Position numbers and translations under genes: made by a program. From the NCBI RefSeq assembly GCF_038404985.1, contig NZ_JBBKBA010000002.1, forward strand, positions 682,001-746,000: 64,000 bases of DNA. Reading direction: 5' to 3'. Positions 18,188-29,014 of the stretch are shown piece after piece. The notes beneath the pieces were generated by a model that saw only the letters and a list, made by a program, of their open reading frames with translations, was not told the origin of the DNA and did not search any database. Source of the DNA: Ferrovibrio sp. MS7. Its GTDB lineage: Bacteria; Pseudomonadota; Alphaproteobacteria; Ferrovibrionales; Ferrovibrionaceae. The number at the start of each line of letters is the position of its first letter. Within the stretch, counting starts at the first letter, position 1.

Positions 18188-18212
18188 CGGTGACATCTTG
18201 CATAAGTCACCG
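18188..18212. repeat. Perfect inverted repeat CGGTGAC-N11-GTCACCG
   Basis: Seven-base arms at 18188-18194 and 18206-18212 lie between thiC and the Tim44-like gene. No T tract follows, so it is either a weak terminator for thiC or an operator for the next gene; it cannot be decided by sight. Confidence 0.45.
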
Positions 18213-18292
18213 TCCGGCCTTACATAAATATCCCATAACCAGCAGCCGCATGGACGGCGCTGGGGTATGGGAGATGGAAGGGGAATCCGCCG

Positions 18293-19363
18293 ATGCGTCG
18301 CATCACCAAGTTTCTCGGTATTTTTGGCCTGGCTTTCAGCCTTGCCATCCTGCCCGCCCTGGTGGAAGCCAAGGCCGGCCGCTCCGGCGGCGGTGGCGCC
18401 AGCATTGGCAGCCGTGGCAGCCGCACCTATGATGCCGCACCCTCGACGCCGACGGCGCCCACCGCGCGTCCGGTGGAGCGCAGCGTGACCCCACCGCCTG
18501 CCAACCAGCCGGCTGCCAATCAAGCTGGCACCCGCCAGGCGGCTCCTGCCGCCGCGCCTGCCGCCCAGGGCGGCTTCTTCCAGCGCAATCCCTTCATGGC
18601 CGGCATGATGGGCGGCCTGCTCGGCGCCGGCCTGGTTGGCCTGCTGTTCGGCTCCGGCCTGTTCGGCTCCGGCCTGGGTGCCGCCGGCATCCTCGGCCTG
18701 CTGCTGCAGGGCCTGCTGATCGGCGGCCTGGTCTACCTGGTGGTCGCCATGTTCCGTCGCCGCAGCGCCGCTTCCGGCCCGCAGCCGGCTTATGCCGGGG
18801 CTGGTGCTGGTGCCGGTACTGGGGGCAACCCGGAGACCATGGCGCGGCAATCTTATGAGGCGCCGTCGCATGGTGGTGGGCGCTACGACATCCCTGCCGG
18901 CGGCAGCAGCAATGCCCGCGGCCAGATGGCGCTGCAGACCGATGGCGTAGGCATCGAGGAAGCCGACTATCAGGCTTTCGAGCAGAGCCTGAAGGATATC
19001 CAGGCCGCCTGGAGCAAGGGCGACCTGACGGCGCTGGGCAATCTGGCAACGCCGGAAGTCTCCAGCTTCTTCGCCCGCGAACTGGCCACCCTGGCCAGCC
19101 GTGGCCTCGCCAACCATGTCGAGCAGGTAACCCTGGAACAGGGCGATCTGGCCGAAGCCTGGCGCGAGGACGGCATCGACTATGCCACCGTCGCGATGCG
19201 GTGGACGGCGCTGGACTACACATTGAACCGTACGGATGGCAGCCTGGTCGAAGGCAGCCGCAGCGAGCGCGGCGAGAGTGTGGAAATCTGGACCTTCATG
19301 CGCGCCAGCCAGGGCGGCAAGTGGCTGCTCTCGGCGATCCAGCAGCCGGAAGACACCAACTAA
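18293..19363 (+). CDS. Tim44-like domain membrane protein
   Basis: 356 residues. Signal-like hydrophobic N-terminus (MRRITKFLGIFGLAFSLAIL), a basic Gly/Ser then Ala/Pro-rich linker (about 28-85), two Gly/Leu-rich membrane segments (about 100-160, GLLGAGLVGLLFGSGLFGSG), a short basic stretch FRRRSA, a linker and a C-terminal Tim44-like domain (about 215-350: EADYQAFEQSLKDIQAAWSKGD ... WTFMRASQGGKWLLSAIQQ, quoted in part). Bacterial homologues are inner-membrane proteins of unclear function related to the mitochondrial import subunit. It has its own terminator at 19386. Confidence 0.85.
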   Translation: MRRITKFLGIFGLAFSLAILPALVEAKAGRSGGGGASIGSRGSRTYDAAPSTPTAPTARPVERSVTPPPANQPAANQAGTRQAAPAAAPAAQGGFFQRNPFMAGMMGGLLGAGLVGLLFGSGLFGSGLGAAGILGLLLQGLLIGGLVYLVVAMFRRRSAASGPQPAYAGAGAGAGTGGNPETMARQSYEAPSHGGGRYDIPAGGSSNARGQMALQTDGVGIEEADYQAFEQSLKDIQAAWSKGDLTALGNLATPEVSSFFARELATLASRGLANHVEQVTLEQGDLAEAWREDGIDYATVAMRWTALDYTLNRTDGSLVEGSRSERGESVEIWTFMRASQGGKWLLSAIQQPEDTN

Positions 19364-19385
19364 TCAGATACGTCTGAACGAACAG

Positions 19386-19413
19386 CGGCGCGGGAGCCCC
19401 GCCGTTTTTTATT
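19386..19413 (+). terminator. Rho-independent terminator of the Tim44-like gene
   Basis: A GC stem CGGCGCGGG / CCCCGCCG with one bulged base ends in TTTTTTATTT, 22 bases after the stop. Confidence 0.8.
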
Positions 19414-19436
19414 TGGCGCCAAACAAAATCCTCACT

Positions 19437-19469
19437 CAAAACAAAACGGGCGCCGCAAGGGCGCCCGTT
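19437..19469 (-). terminator. Rho-independent terminator of the atp operon
   Basis: On the minus strand a perfect 10-bp stem AACGGGCGCC (19469-19460) / GGCGCCCGTT (19454-19445) with a 5-base loop is followed by TTGTTTTGAG, 24 bases after the atpC stop. Confidence 0.88.
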
Positions 19470-19492
19470 CCGTTAATTGATATGCGGTAACT

Positions 19493-19894
19493 TTAAGCCG
19501 CAGCTTCCAGCATCGCGCTGAGCTTGTCGATCTCGGCCTGGGCGCGGTTGCGGGCGTGGTCTTCCTTGGCATCCGCCAGGTCCTCGCGCGCATCCTTCAG
19601 CTTGGCTTCGATCTTGTCGCGCTTCAGCTCAGCTACCGGCACGGCCTCCTCGGCCAGCACGGTCAGCTTGTTGTTCGACATCTCGGCGAAGCCGCCGGCG
19701 ACGAAGATGCGCTCCTCGCCCCCGCCGGCCTTGGTCACGTCGATGACGCCAAGCCGCAGCGACGAGATCACCGGCGAGTGGCCGGGCAGAATGCCCATGT
19801 CGCCTTCCTCACCCGGCACCGTCACCATTTCGGCCTCGATCGAGAGCAGAAGCTTCTCGGGCGAAACCAGCTCGAAACCAAAGGTCTCGGCCAT
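19493..19894 (-). CDS. atpC: ATP synthase F1 epsilon subunit
   Basis: 133 residues. The N-terminal beta-sandwich is visible (FELVSPEKLLLSIEAEMVTVPGEEGDMGILPGH, of which VPGEEGDMGILPGHSPVI is the family hallmark) and a C-terminal Ala/Asp/Glu-rich helix pair follows. It is part of the F1 central stalk and connects rotation to catalysis. Last gene of the operon, 33 bp after atpD, followed by a strong terminator. Confidence 0.96.
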   Translation of the reverse strand: MAETFGFELVSPEKLLLSIEAEMVTVPGEEGDMGILPGHSPVISSLRLGVIDVTKAGGGEERIFVAGGFAEMSNNKLTVLAEEAVPVAELKRDKIEAKLKDAREDLADAKEDHARNRAQAEIDKLSAMLEAAA

Positions 19895-19927
19895 GCTGCG
19901 TACTCCTTAAATCGGACCGCTTCAGGC

Positions 19928-21370
<1,443 letters not shown>

Positions 21371-21401
21371 CTATTCTCTGATCGTCCCGCGCGCGCCGTT
21401 C

Positions 21402-22286
21402 TTAAACGGCCTCGGCGCCGGAGATGATTTCGATGAGTTCCTTGGTGATCTGCGCCTGGCGGGTACGGTTGTACACCGTGGTCAGTTTCTTGATCATTTC
21501 GCCAGCATTGCGCGTGGCGTTGTCCATCGCCGACATGCGCGCGCCCTGTTCGGAGGCGGCATTCTCGAGCAGCGCCCGGTAGACCTGCACCGACAGATTG
21601 CGCGGCAGCAGCTTTTCCAGGATGGCGCCTTCTTCCGGCTCATACTCGTAGGCCGCGCCGCCGATATCGCCCGCGACTTCGCCTTCACCGCCAACCTGGG
21701 CGGGGATGAGCTGGGTGCCGGTCGGGATCTGGCTGATCACGGACTTGAAGTTGTTGAAGAAGATGGTCGCGACGTCGAATTCGCCGGCCTCGAACATCGC
21801 CAGCACGCGGTCGGAAATCTCCTGCGCTTCGGTGAAGCCCACCTTGCGCACCTTGGAGAGATCGACGGTGTCGACGATCTTGTCGGCATGGTCGCGACGC
21901 AACTGGTCGCGGCCCTTCTTGCCGACGCAGAGAATTTTCACCTTCTTGCCCTGGGCGGTCAGCTCCTCGATCCGCCGGCGCGCCAGCTTGACGATCGAGG
22001 AATTGAAGGCGCCGCAAAGGCCGCGTTCGGCGGTGGCGACGACGAGCAGATGCACGTCGTCCTTGCCGGTGCCGATCAGCAGGCGGGGGGCGTTATCCGC
22101 ACCCGCCTGGCCGGCGGCCAGGGAGGACAGCATGCCTGCCATGCGCTCGGCGTAGGGACGGGCCGCTTCCGCGGCCTCCTGCGCCCGGCGCAGCTTGGAG
22201 GCTGCCACCATCTTCATCGCCTTCGTGATCTTCTGGGTCGATTTGACCGAGTTGATCCGAATGCGCAGGCTCTTAAGGCTGGGCAT
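21402..22286 (-). CDS. atpG: ATP synthase F1 gamma subunit
   Basis: 294 residues. Rotor shaft of F1. The N-terminal helix [20 protein letters not shown] and [18 protein letters not shown], the ERGLCGAFN motif and the C-terminal helix [15 protein letters not shown] are diagnostic. Length is normal for alphaproteobacteria. Lies 18 bp after atpA. Confidence 0.97.
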   Translation of the reverse strand: MPSLKSLRIRINSVKSTQKITKAMKMVAASKLRRAQEAAEAARPYAERMAGMLSSLAAGQAGADNAPRLLIGTGKDDVHLLVVATAERGLCGAFNSSIVKLARRRIEELTAQGKKVKILCVGKKGRDQLRRDHADKIVDTVDLSKVRKVGFTEAQEISDRVLAMFEAGEFDVATIFFNNFKSVISQIPTGTQLIPAQVGGEGEVAGDIGGAAYEYEPEEGAILEKLLPRNLSVQVYRALLENAASEQGARMSAMDNATRNAGEMIKKLTTVYNRTRQAQITKELIEIISGAEAV

Positions 22287-22304
22287 CGCGCGTGATCCTC
22301 AGGC

Positions 22305-23833
<1,529 letters not shown>

Positions 23834-23834
<1 letters not shown>

Positions 23835-24394
23835 CACGCAACCCCTTTCATCACGGACTTGAGCGAGTTGAGCTTGGCACGGACCGACGCATCGATCATG
23901 CGCGAACCGAGCTTAACGACGAGGCCACCGATCAGCTCGGGTTCGACCCGGGCCTGAAGCACCACGTTGCCGGCGGCGGCCGACGACAACGCCGTTTTGA
24001 GCTGCGCCAGCGACTGATCGTCGAGCGGCGCGGCCGACACCACCTCGGCGACGATTTCGCCGCGATGATGGCTGAGCAACTTCTTGTAGGAGGAAATCAC
24101 ATCCGCCAGAACGAACAGCCGGCGGTTCTGCGCCAGCACACCAACGAAACGGCGGGTGAGATCGTTGAAACCAGCCTTGTCCATCACAGCAGCGATGGCA
24201 GCGCCCTGTTCGGCGCGCGAAAAGGCGGGCGAACGGATCAGCCGCACCAGATCGGCCGACGAGGCCAGCATCTTGGTGAACTGCTCCAGATCATTGGCAA
24301 CGGCATCAAGCTGGCCGTTGTCCCGCGCCATGTCGAACAGCGCGGTGGCGTAACGACCGGCAATGCCGGAGACGAGAGCGCTTTCCTGAGCCAC
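23834..24394 (-). CDS. atpH: ATP synthase F1 delta subunit
   Basis: 186 residues beginning at GTG 24392-24394 ([20 protein letters not shown]), with AAAGGG upstream. It carries the OSCP/delta pattern: an N-terminal six-helix bundle with [11 protein letters not shown], and a C-terminal [20 protein letters not shown] segment that binds the alpha subunit. The first gene of the operon; the F0 genes are not in the window, which is usual in Alphaproteobacteria. Confidence 0.95.
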
Positions 24395-24769
24395 GTACGA
24401 CCCTTTGTTTATCGGTCCGCCCTCGCGCTGCGGCGCAAGGAGAACCCCCAGTCGGAACCACGAGTGCTATGTTGGGCCGCCTAAATCTTCGCCAGGGAGG
24501 CACAAGATCTTGATTGGCCTGGCTTTTTGCACACAAACGGAGCGGTAATCCGCCACCCACCCGGCGCGAAAGCCGCGTTTACCTAGCATAAGGGTTTCGC
24601 CCCCGCAACATAGACCGGTGTGGCAGTCGCGACTAAACGTCGCATAAACGGCAGCTTCTCGAAGTTATCCACAGGTTCCGCTCTGATCTGTATCGAATAC
24701 TGCGCGAAAAGGTAACGGAATCGATGGCGAGACATCGCGGGACGCGCAGTGATGGCGTAGCTTTCGGCC
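24395..24769. other. 375-bp divergent intergenic region between atpH and mutY
   Basis: This must hold the promoters for the atp operon (leftward) and mutY (rightward). I cannot pick a convincing -35/-10 pair for either. The only clear short motif is TTATCCACA at 24665-24673, identical to a consensus DnaA box, but it stands alone. No open frame here looks coding. Confidence 0.5.
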
Positions 24770-25873
24770 ATGCCCCGCCGCCCTAAAGAAGCGAATCCGA
24801 GTCCTGTCCTTGATCCCAGCCAAAAGCGTCAGGCGGCACGCATCGCCGGGCTGCTGCTGCCCTGGTACGACCGCCATCACCGCTCCCTGCCTTGGCGGGC
24901 CAATCCGGGCCAGCCGAAAACCGAGCCCTACCGGGTCTGGCTCAGCGAAATCATGCTGCAGCAGACCACGGTGGCGACCGTCGGCCCGTATTTCGGGCGC
25001 TTCCTGGCGCGCTGGCCAACGCTGACTGCACTGGCCGATGCCCCACAAGAGGATGTGCTGGCCGAATGGGCCGGGCTTGGCTATTACGCCCGCGCCCGCA
25101 ACCTGCATGCCTGCGCCAAGGTACTGCGCGACCAGCATGGCGGTATTTTCCCCGATAGCGTCGAGGCCCTGCTGGCCCTGCCCGGCATCGGTGCCTACAC
25201 GGCGGCCGCCATCGCGGCGATTGCCTTCGACCGCCCTGCCGCCGTGATGGATGGCAATGTCGAGCGCGTGCTGGCGCGGCTGTTTGCCGTGCGCGAGCCG
25301 CTGCCCGTCGCCAAGCCGGTGCTGCGCGCCCTGGCGGAAGCCGCGACGCCTGACGAACGCCCCGGCGACTACGCCCAGGCGATGATGGATCTCGGCGCCA
25401 CGATCTGCTCGCCGGGCGAACCCGACTGCCTGCTCTGTCCGCTCAATAAGCTCTGCGCCGCGCGCAAGCTCGGTATCGCCGCCAGCCTGCCGGCCAAGGC
25501 GCCGAAGCCGGAACGGCCACGCCGGCATACCCTGGCCTTCCTGCTGATGCGGCCGGACGGCGCCATGCTGTTCCGCCGTCGCCCCGAAAAGGGCCTGCTC
25601 GGCGGTATGCTGGAAGTGCCGAGCGCGCCGTGGCGCGATACGCCCTGGGCACTAAAAGATGCCCTGGCCCATGCGCCGCTGGACCGCATCGACTGGCAGG
25701 AACGGCCCACCAGCGCCGAACATGTCTTCACCCATTTCGCGCTGACCATCCGTGTCGCGGAAGCGCGTATCGATGCGCGGCAGGCGGCGAAACTGGAAGG
25801 CGACTGGCTGCCACCCAACGAGGCAGCCGTTCCGACCGCGATCAAGAAAATGCTGAAGCTGCGGTCGGGTTAA
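24770..25873 (+). CDS. mutY: A/G-specific adenine glycosylase MutY
   Basis: 367 residues. It removes adenine mispaired with 8-oxoguanine. Visible: LPWRANPGQPKTEPYRVWLSE, IMLQQTTVATV, the helix-hairpin-helix LPGIGAYTAAAIAAIAF followed by the catalytic-Asp region AVMDGNVERVLAR, the 4Fe-4S loop with C-x6-C-x2-C-x5-C (CSPGEPDCLLCPLNKLC) and a C-terminal NUDIX-like 8-oxoG recognition domain (RPEKGLLGGMLEVPS ... EHVFTHFAL). A full-length enzyme starting at ATG 24770. Confidence 0.97.
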   Translation: MPRRPKEANPSPVLDPSQKRQAARIAGLLLPWYDRHHRSLPWRANPGQPKTEPYRVWLSEIMLQQTTVATVGPYFGRFLARWPTLTALADAPQEDVLAEWAGLGYYARARNLHACAKVLRDQHGGIFPDSVEALLALPGIGAYTAAAIAAIAFDRPAAVMDGNVERVLARLFAVREPLPVAKPVLRALAEAATPDERPGDYAQAMMDLGATICSPGEPDCLLCPLNKLCAARKLGIAASLPAKAPKPERPRRHTLAFLLMRPDGAMLFRRRPEKGLLGGMLEVPSAPWRDTPWALKDALAHAPLDRIDWQERPTSAEHVFTHFALTIRVAEARIDARQAAKLEGDWLPPNEAAVPTAIKKMLKLRSG

Positions 25874-25922
25874 AAGAACACATTTTCATGCCCGGGGATG
25901 ACGAGAGTAATAGTATGAAGCC

Positions 25923-26693
25923 TTAAATCTCTTTGAAGCTTCCATGGCGGCCGGCGCCATCGCGGAAACGCGCGGCACCGTTGATGGCTTCGGCCTCCAC
26001 CACCGGCCAGCCGCCTTCCGCCTCGTGATGCAGCGCGGCGTCGATCGAGAGATTCCACTGATCATAGCTCGATATCCGGTCGGTCTTCATGCAGAGCTGC
26101 GGGAATTGCGCGATCTCGGCGGCCATGGCTTCCGCCGCCTGGCGCGCCTGGCCGTCAGGCACCACACGGTTGGCCAGCCCGAAGGACAAAGCTTCCGCCG
26201 CCGGTACGGCGCGGCCGGTGAGGATCATGTCCAGCGCCCGGCTATGGCCGATCATGCGCGGCAGCCGCACCGTGCCGCCATCGATCAGCGGCACGCCCCA
26301 GCGGCGGCAGAACACGCCGAACACCGCGCTCTCCTCCGCCACGCGCAAGTCGCACCAGCAGGCGAGTTCCAGGCCGCCGGCCACGGCATAACCCGCCACC
26401 GCCGCGATCACCGGCTTCGACATCTGCAGCCGCGTCGGCCCCATCGGGCCTTCGCTTTCCGGCGTGGCGTCGTTGCGCCGCTCGCCATCGGCCACCGCCT
26501 TGAGGTCAGCGCCGGCGCAGAAATTGCCGCCCTCGCCCCACAGCACCGCAACGCGGGCCGTGTCATCGGCGTCGAAAGCCTTGAAGGCGGCGCGTAATTC
26601 ATCGGCATGCGGCTTGTCCACCGCGTTGCGCGCTTCCGCCCGCGACAGGATCACGGTGGTCACCGCGCCCTGCTTCTCCACCCGCACCGCCAT
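25923..26693 (-). CDS. Enoyl-CoA hydratase/isomerase family protein
   Basis: 256 residues of the crotonase fold. The oxyanion-hole loops are GEGGNFCAGADLKAVAD (near residue 50-66) and VAGYAVAGGLELACWCDLRVA (near 100-120). The Glu of the second loop (GGLELA) is typical, while the second catalytic Glu position reads FCRRWGVPLIDGGT, without the EVxxGLxPG consensus, so true hydratase activity is uncertain. AGGAAAC precedes ATG. Single gene, divergent from the EF-G-like gene. Confidence 0.88.
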   Translation of the reverse strand: MAVRVEKQGAVTTVILSRAEARNAVDKPHADELRAAFKAFDADDTARVAVLWGEGGNFCAGADLKAVADGERRNDATPESEGPMGPTRLQMSKPVIAAVAGYAVAGGLELACWCDLRVAEESAVFGVFCRRWGVPLIDGGTVRLPRMIGHSRALDMILTGRAVPAAEALSFGLANRVVPDGQARQAAEAMAAEIAQFPQLCMKTDRISSYDQWNLSIDAALHHEAEGGWPVVEAEAINGAARFRDGAGRHGSFKEI

Positions 26694-26874
26694 GGCTGTT
26701 TCCTCCAGATATCAATTGTTTAGGCGAGGCTAACGGGCGGTTCCAGGAACAACAACCATTATTCCGAGACTCTTTCGCCGTGATGTGGAATCCTAGTGAC
26801 CAGACGGGCCGGTCAAAACCCGCGTCGAGTATTCCCCAGACTGCATCTGGCATCTGAAAACGGGAGGAAAGCGC

Positions 26875-28908
26875 ATGGTAGCCAAACCGCTAGCCAAGCC
26901 GCGCGTAGCCGCCCTGGTGGGGCCCTACACCGCCGGCAAGACAACCCTGCTCGAGTCACTGCTGTTCGCTGCGGGAGCGATCCCGCGCAAAGGCTCCGTC
27001 GCCGCCGGCACATCGCTCGGCGACAGCCAGCCGGAAGCGCGGGCACGGCAGATGACCATCGAGCCGAATATCGCATCGCTTTCCTTCCTGGGCGAAAGCT
27101 GGACCTTCATCGACTGCCCCGGTTCGGTGGAACTGGCGCAGGAGGCGCTGGCAGCATTGATGGTGGCGGATATCGCCATCGTGGTAGCCGAGCCGGATCC
27201 GGCACGCGCGGTGACCCTGGCGCCTTTGCTGCAATTCCTTGATGCGCGGCGGATTCCGCATCTGCTGTTCATCAACAAGATGGACAAGAGCAGCTTGCGC
27301 ATGCGCGACCTGCTCACCGTGCTGCAAACCGTGTCGTCGCGACCCCTGGTGCTGCGCGAAGTGCCGATCCGCGATGGCGAGCAGATCGCCGGCTATGTCG
27401 ACCTGGTAAGCGAGCGCGCCTATCGCTGGCGTCCGAATGCCGCCTCCGACCTGATCGAGATGCCGGAACTGGTGAAGCCACGCGAGGCCGAGGCCCGCCA
27501 GAGCATGCTGGAAGCCATCGCCGACTTCGACGATGTGCTGCTGGAGCAATTGCTGGAAGACCGCGTGCCAGCGCCCGCCGAAATCTACAGCCAACTTACC
27601 CGCGACCTGCAGCAGGACCTGATCGTGCCGGTATTCTTCGGCTCGGCGGAACAGGGCAATGGCGTGATGCGGCTGCTGAAAGCCTTGCGGCATGAAACGC
27701 CGGAGCCGATGCAGACCGCCGAACGGCTGGGTATCAAGAGCAACGGCAGCTTCGCCGCCACGGTGTTCAAGACCCTGTATCAGGCCCATACCGGCAAGCT
27801 GTCGCTCTGCCGTGTGTGGTCCGGCAGCCTGGGCGAGAATGCCACGCTCGGCAGCCGGCGCATCGCCGGGCTGCTCAAACCCATGGGCGGCGAACTGACA
27901 AAGCTGCCCATGGCCGAAACCGGCATGGTGGCGGCCATCGCCAAGCTGGAAGAAGCCCAGACCGGCGACCGCCTCGGCGCGGAAGGCCGGCAGCAGGCGG
28001 AAGCCGGCTGGCCAGAGGCACCTGCGCCGGTGATGGCCTATGCGCTGGCACCGGCCGACCGCAAGGATGAGGTGAAACTCTCCGCCGCCCTGCACAAGCT
28101 GCTGGAAGAGGACCGCGCGTTGAGCCTTGAGCATGGCGGCCAGCACGGCCAGTTGCTGCTCAAGGGCCAGGGGGAAATCCATCTCAAGCTCGCCATCGAG
28201 CGGCTGCAGCAGCGCTTCAATGTCTCGGTGCGGATTGCGGCACCCCTCACCGCCTATCGCGAGACGATCCGCCACAGCACTTCCTACCATGCCCGCTTCA
28301 AGCGCCAGAGCGGTGGCCATGGGCAGTTCGCCGATGTGAAAGTGGAAATCGCACCGCAGCCGCGCGGCAATGGGTATGTCTTCCATAACCGCGTGGTCGG
28401 CGGCGCGATCCCGAAAAACTACATCCCCGCCGTGGACGAGGGCATTCAGGAAGCCCTGGTGCGCGGGCCGCTCGGCTTCCCCGTGGTGGATGTGGCGGTG
28501 ACGTTGCTGGACGGGCAATCGCATGCCGTCGATTCCAGCGATCAGGCCTTCCGCACCGCCGGCGGCATGGCCCTGCATGAAGGCTTGCCGAATTGCGCGC
28601 CGGTGCTGCTGGAGCCGATCCAGAGTGTCAGCTTCACGGTGCCGAATGCCTTCACCGCCAAGGTGCATGCCATCGTCGCCAGCCGGCGCGGGCAAATCCT
28701 CGGCATGACAGCCCGTGAAGGCTGGAGCGGCTGGGATGTGATCGACTGCTACCTGCCGGAATCCGAGATGACCGGGCTGGCCACCGAACTGCGCTCGGCG
28801 ACTTTGGGCGTCGGCGGCTTCGCGGCGCGGTTCGATCACCTGCAGGAACTGATCGGCAAGCTGGCCGACCGCGTGGTGGAGGACCGGCGGCGCGCGCTTG
28901 CCGCCTGA
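26875..28908 (+). CDS. Elongation factor G-like GTPase (FusA2 type)
   Basis: 677 residues with the five-domain EF-G layout: G domain with P-loop VGPYTAGKTTLLES, switch II DCPGSVELAQEAL, NKMD at about 138-141, then domains II-V including the EF-G domain IV segment (GGHGQFADVKVEI) and domain V PNAFTAKVHAIVASRRGQIL. Canonical EF-G has D-x-P-G-H in switch II; here the His is Ser. The family is a second, non-essential EF-G-like group in alphaproteobacteria; its role is unknown. Good ribosome binding site (GGAGGAAAG) and lone gene. Confidence 0.85.
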   Translation: MVAKPLAKPRVAALVGPYTAGKTTLLESLLFAAGAIPRKGSVAAGTSLGDSQPEARARQMTIEPNIASLSFLGESWTFIDCPGSVELAQEALAALMVADIAIVVAEPDPARAVTLAPLLQFLDARRIPHLLFINKMDKSSLRMRDLLTVLQTVSSRPLVLREVPIRDGEQIAGYVDLVSERAYRWRPNAASDLIEMPELVKPREAEARQSMLEAIADFDDVLLEQLLEDRVPAPAEIYSQLTRDLQQDLIVPVFFGSAEQGNGVMRLLKALRHETPEPMQTAERLGIKSNGSFAATVFKTLYQAHTGKLSLCRVWSGSLGENATLGSRRIAGLLKPMGGELTKLPMAETGMVAAIAKLEEAQTGDRLGAEGRQQAEAGWPEAPAPVMAYALAPADRKDEVKLSAALHKLLEEDRALSLEHGGQHGQLLLKGQGEIHLKLAIERLQQRFNVSVRIAAPLTAYRETIRHSTSYHARFKRQSGGHGQFADVKVEIAPQPRGNGYVFHNRVVGGAIPKNYIPAVDEGIQEALVRGPLGFPVVDVAVTLLDGQSHAVDSSDQAFRTAGGMALHEGLPNCAPVLLEPIQSVSFTVPNAFTAKVHAIVASRRGQILGMTAREGWSGWDVIDCYLPESEMTGLATELRSATLGVGGFAARFDHLQELIGKLADRVVEDRRRALAA

Positions 28909-28940
28909 GTCGAAAGGGCACGGAACAGCGGCGCGGATAA

Positions 28941-28976
28941 GGGCGCGGCGGGATTGGCATTGACGCCGCCGCGCCC
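28941..28976 (+). repeat. 11-bp GC hairpin between the EF-G-like gene and the ABC importer
   Basis: GGGCGCGGCGG (28941-28951) pairs perfectly with CCGCCGCGCCC (28966-28976) over a 14-base loop. No T run follows (AAATCC), so termination would have to be imperfect or Rho-dependent. It lies 33 bases after the stop. Confidence 0.45.
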
Positions 28977-29014
28977 AAATCCGAGACTGCTGTAAAGGAA
29001 CTGTCACAAACCTG

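Noticed and set aside
24665-24673. Perfect DnaA box TTATCCACA as a sign of a replication origin
   Set aside because: A single 9-mer is expected by chance about once in two windows of this size; no cluster, no AT-rich unwinding region and no dnaA/hemE neighbours.
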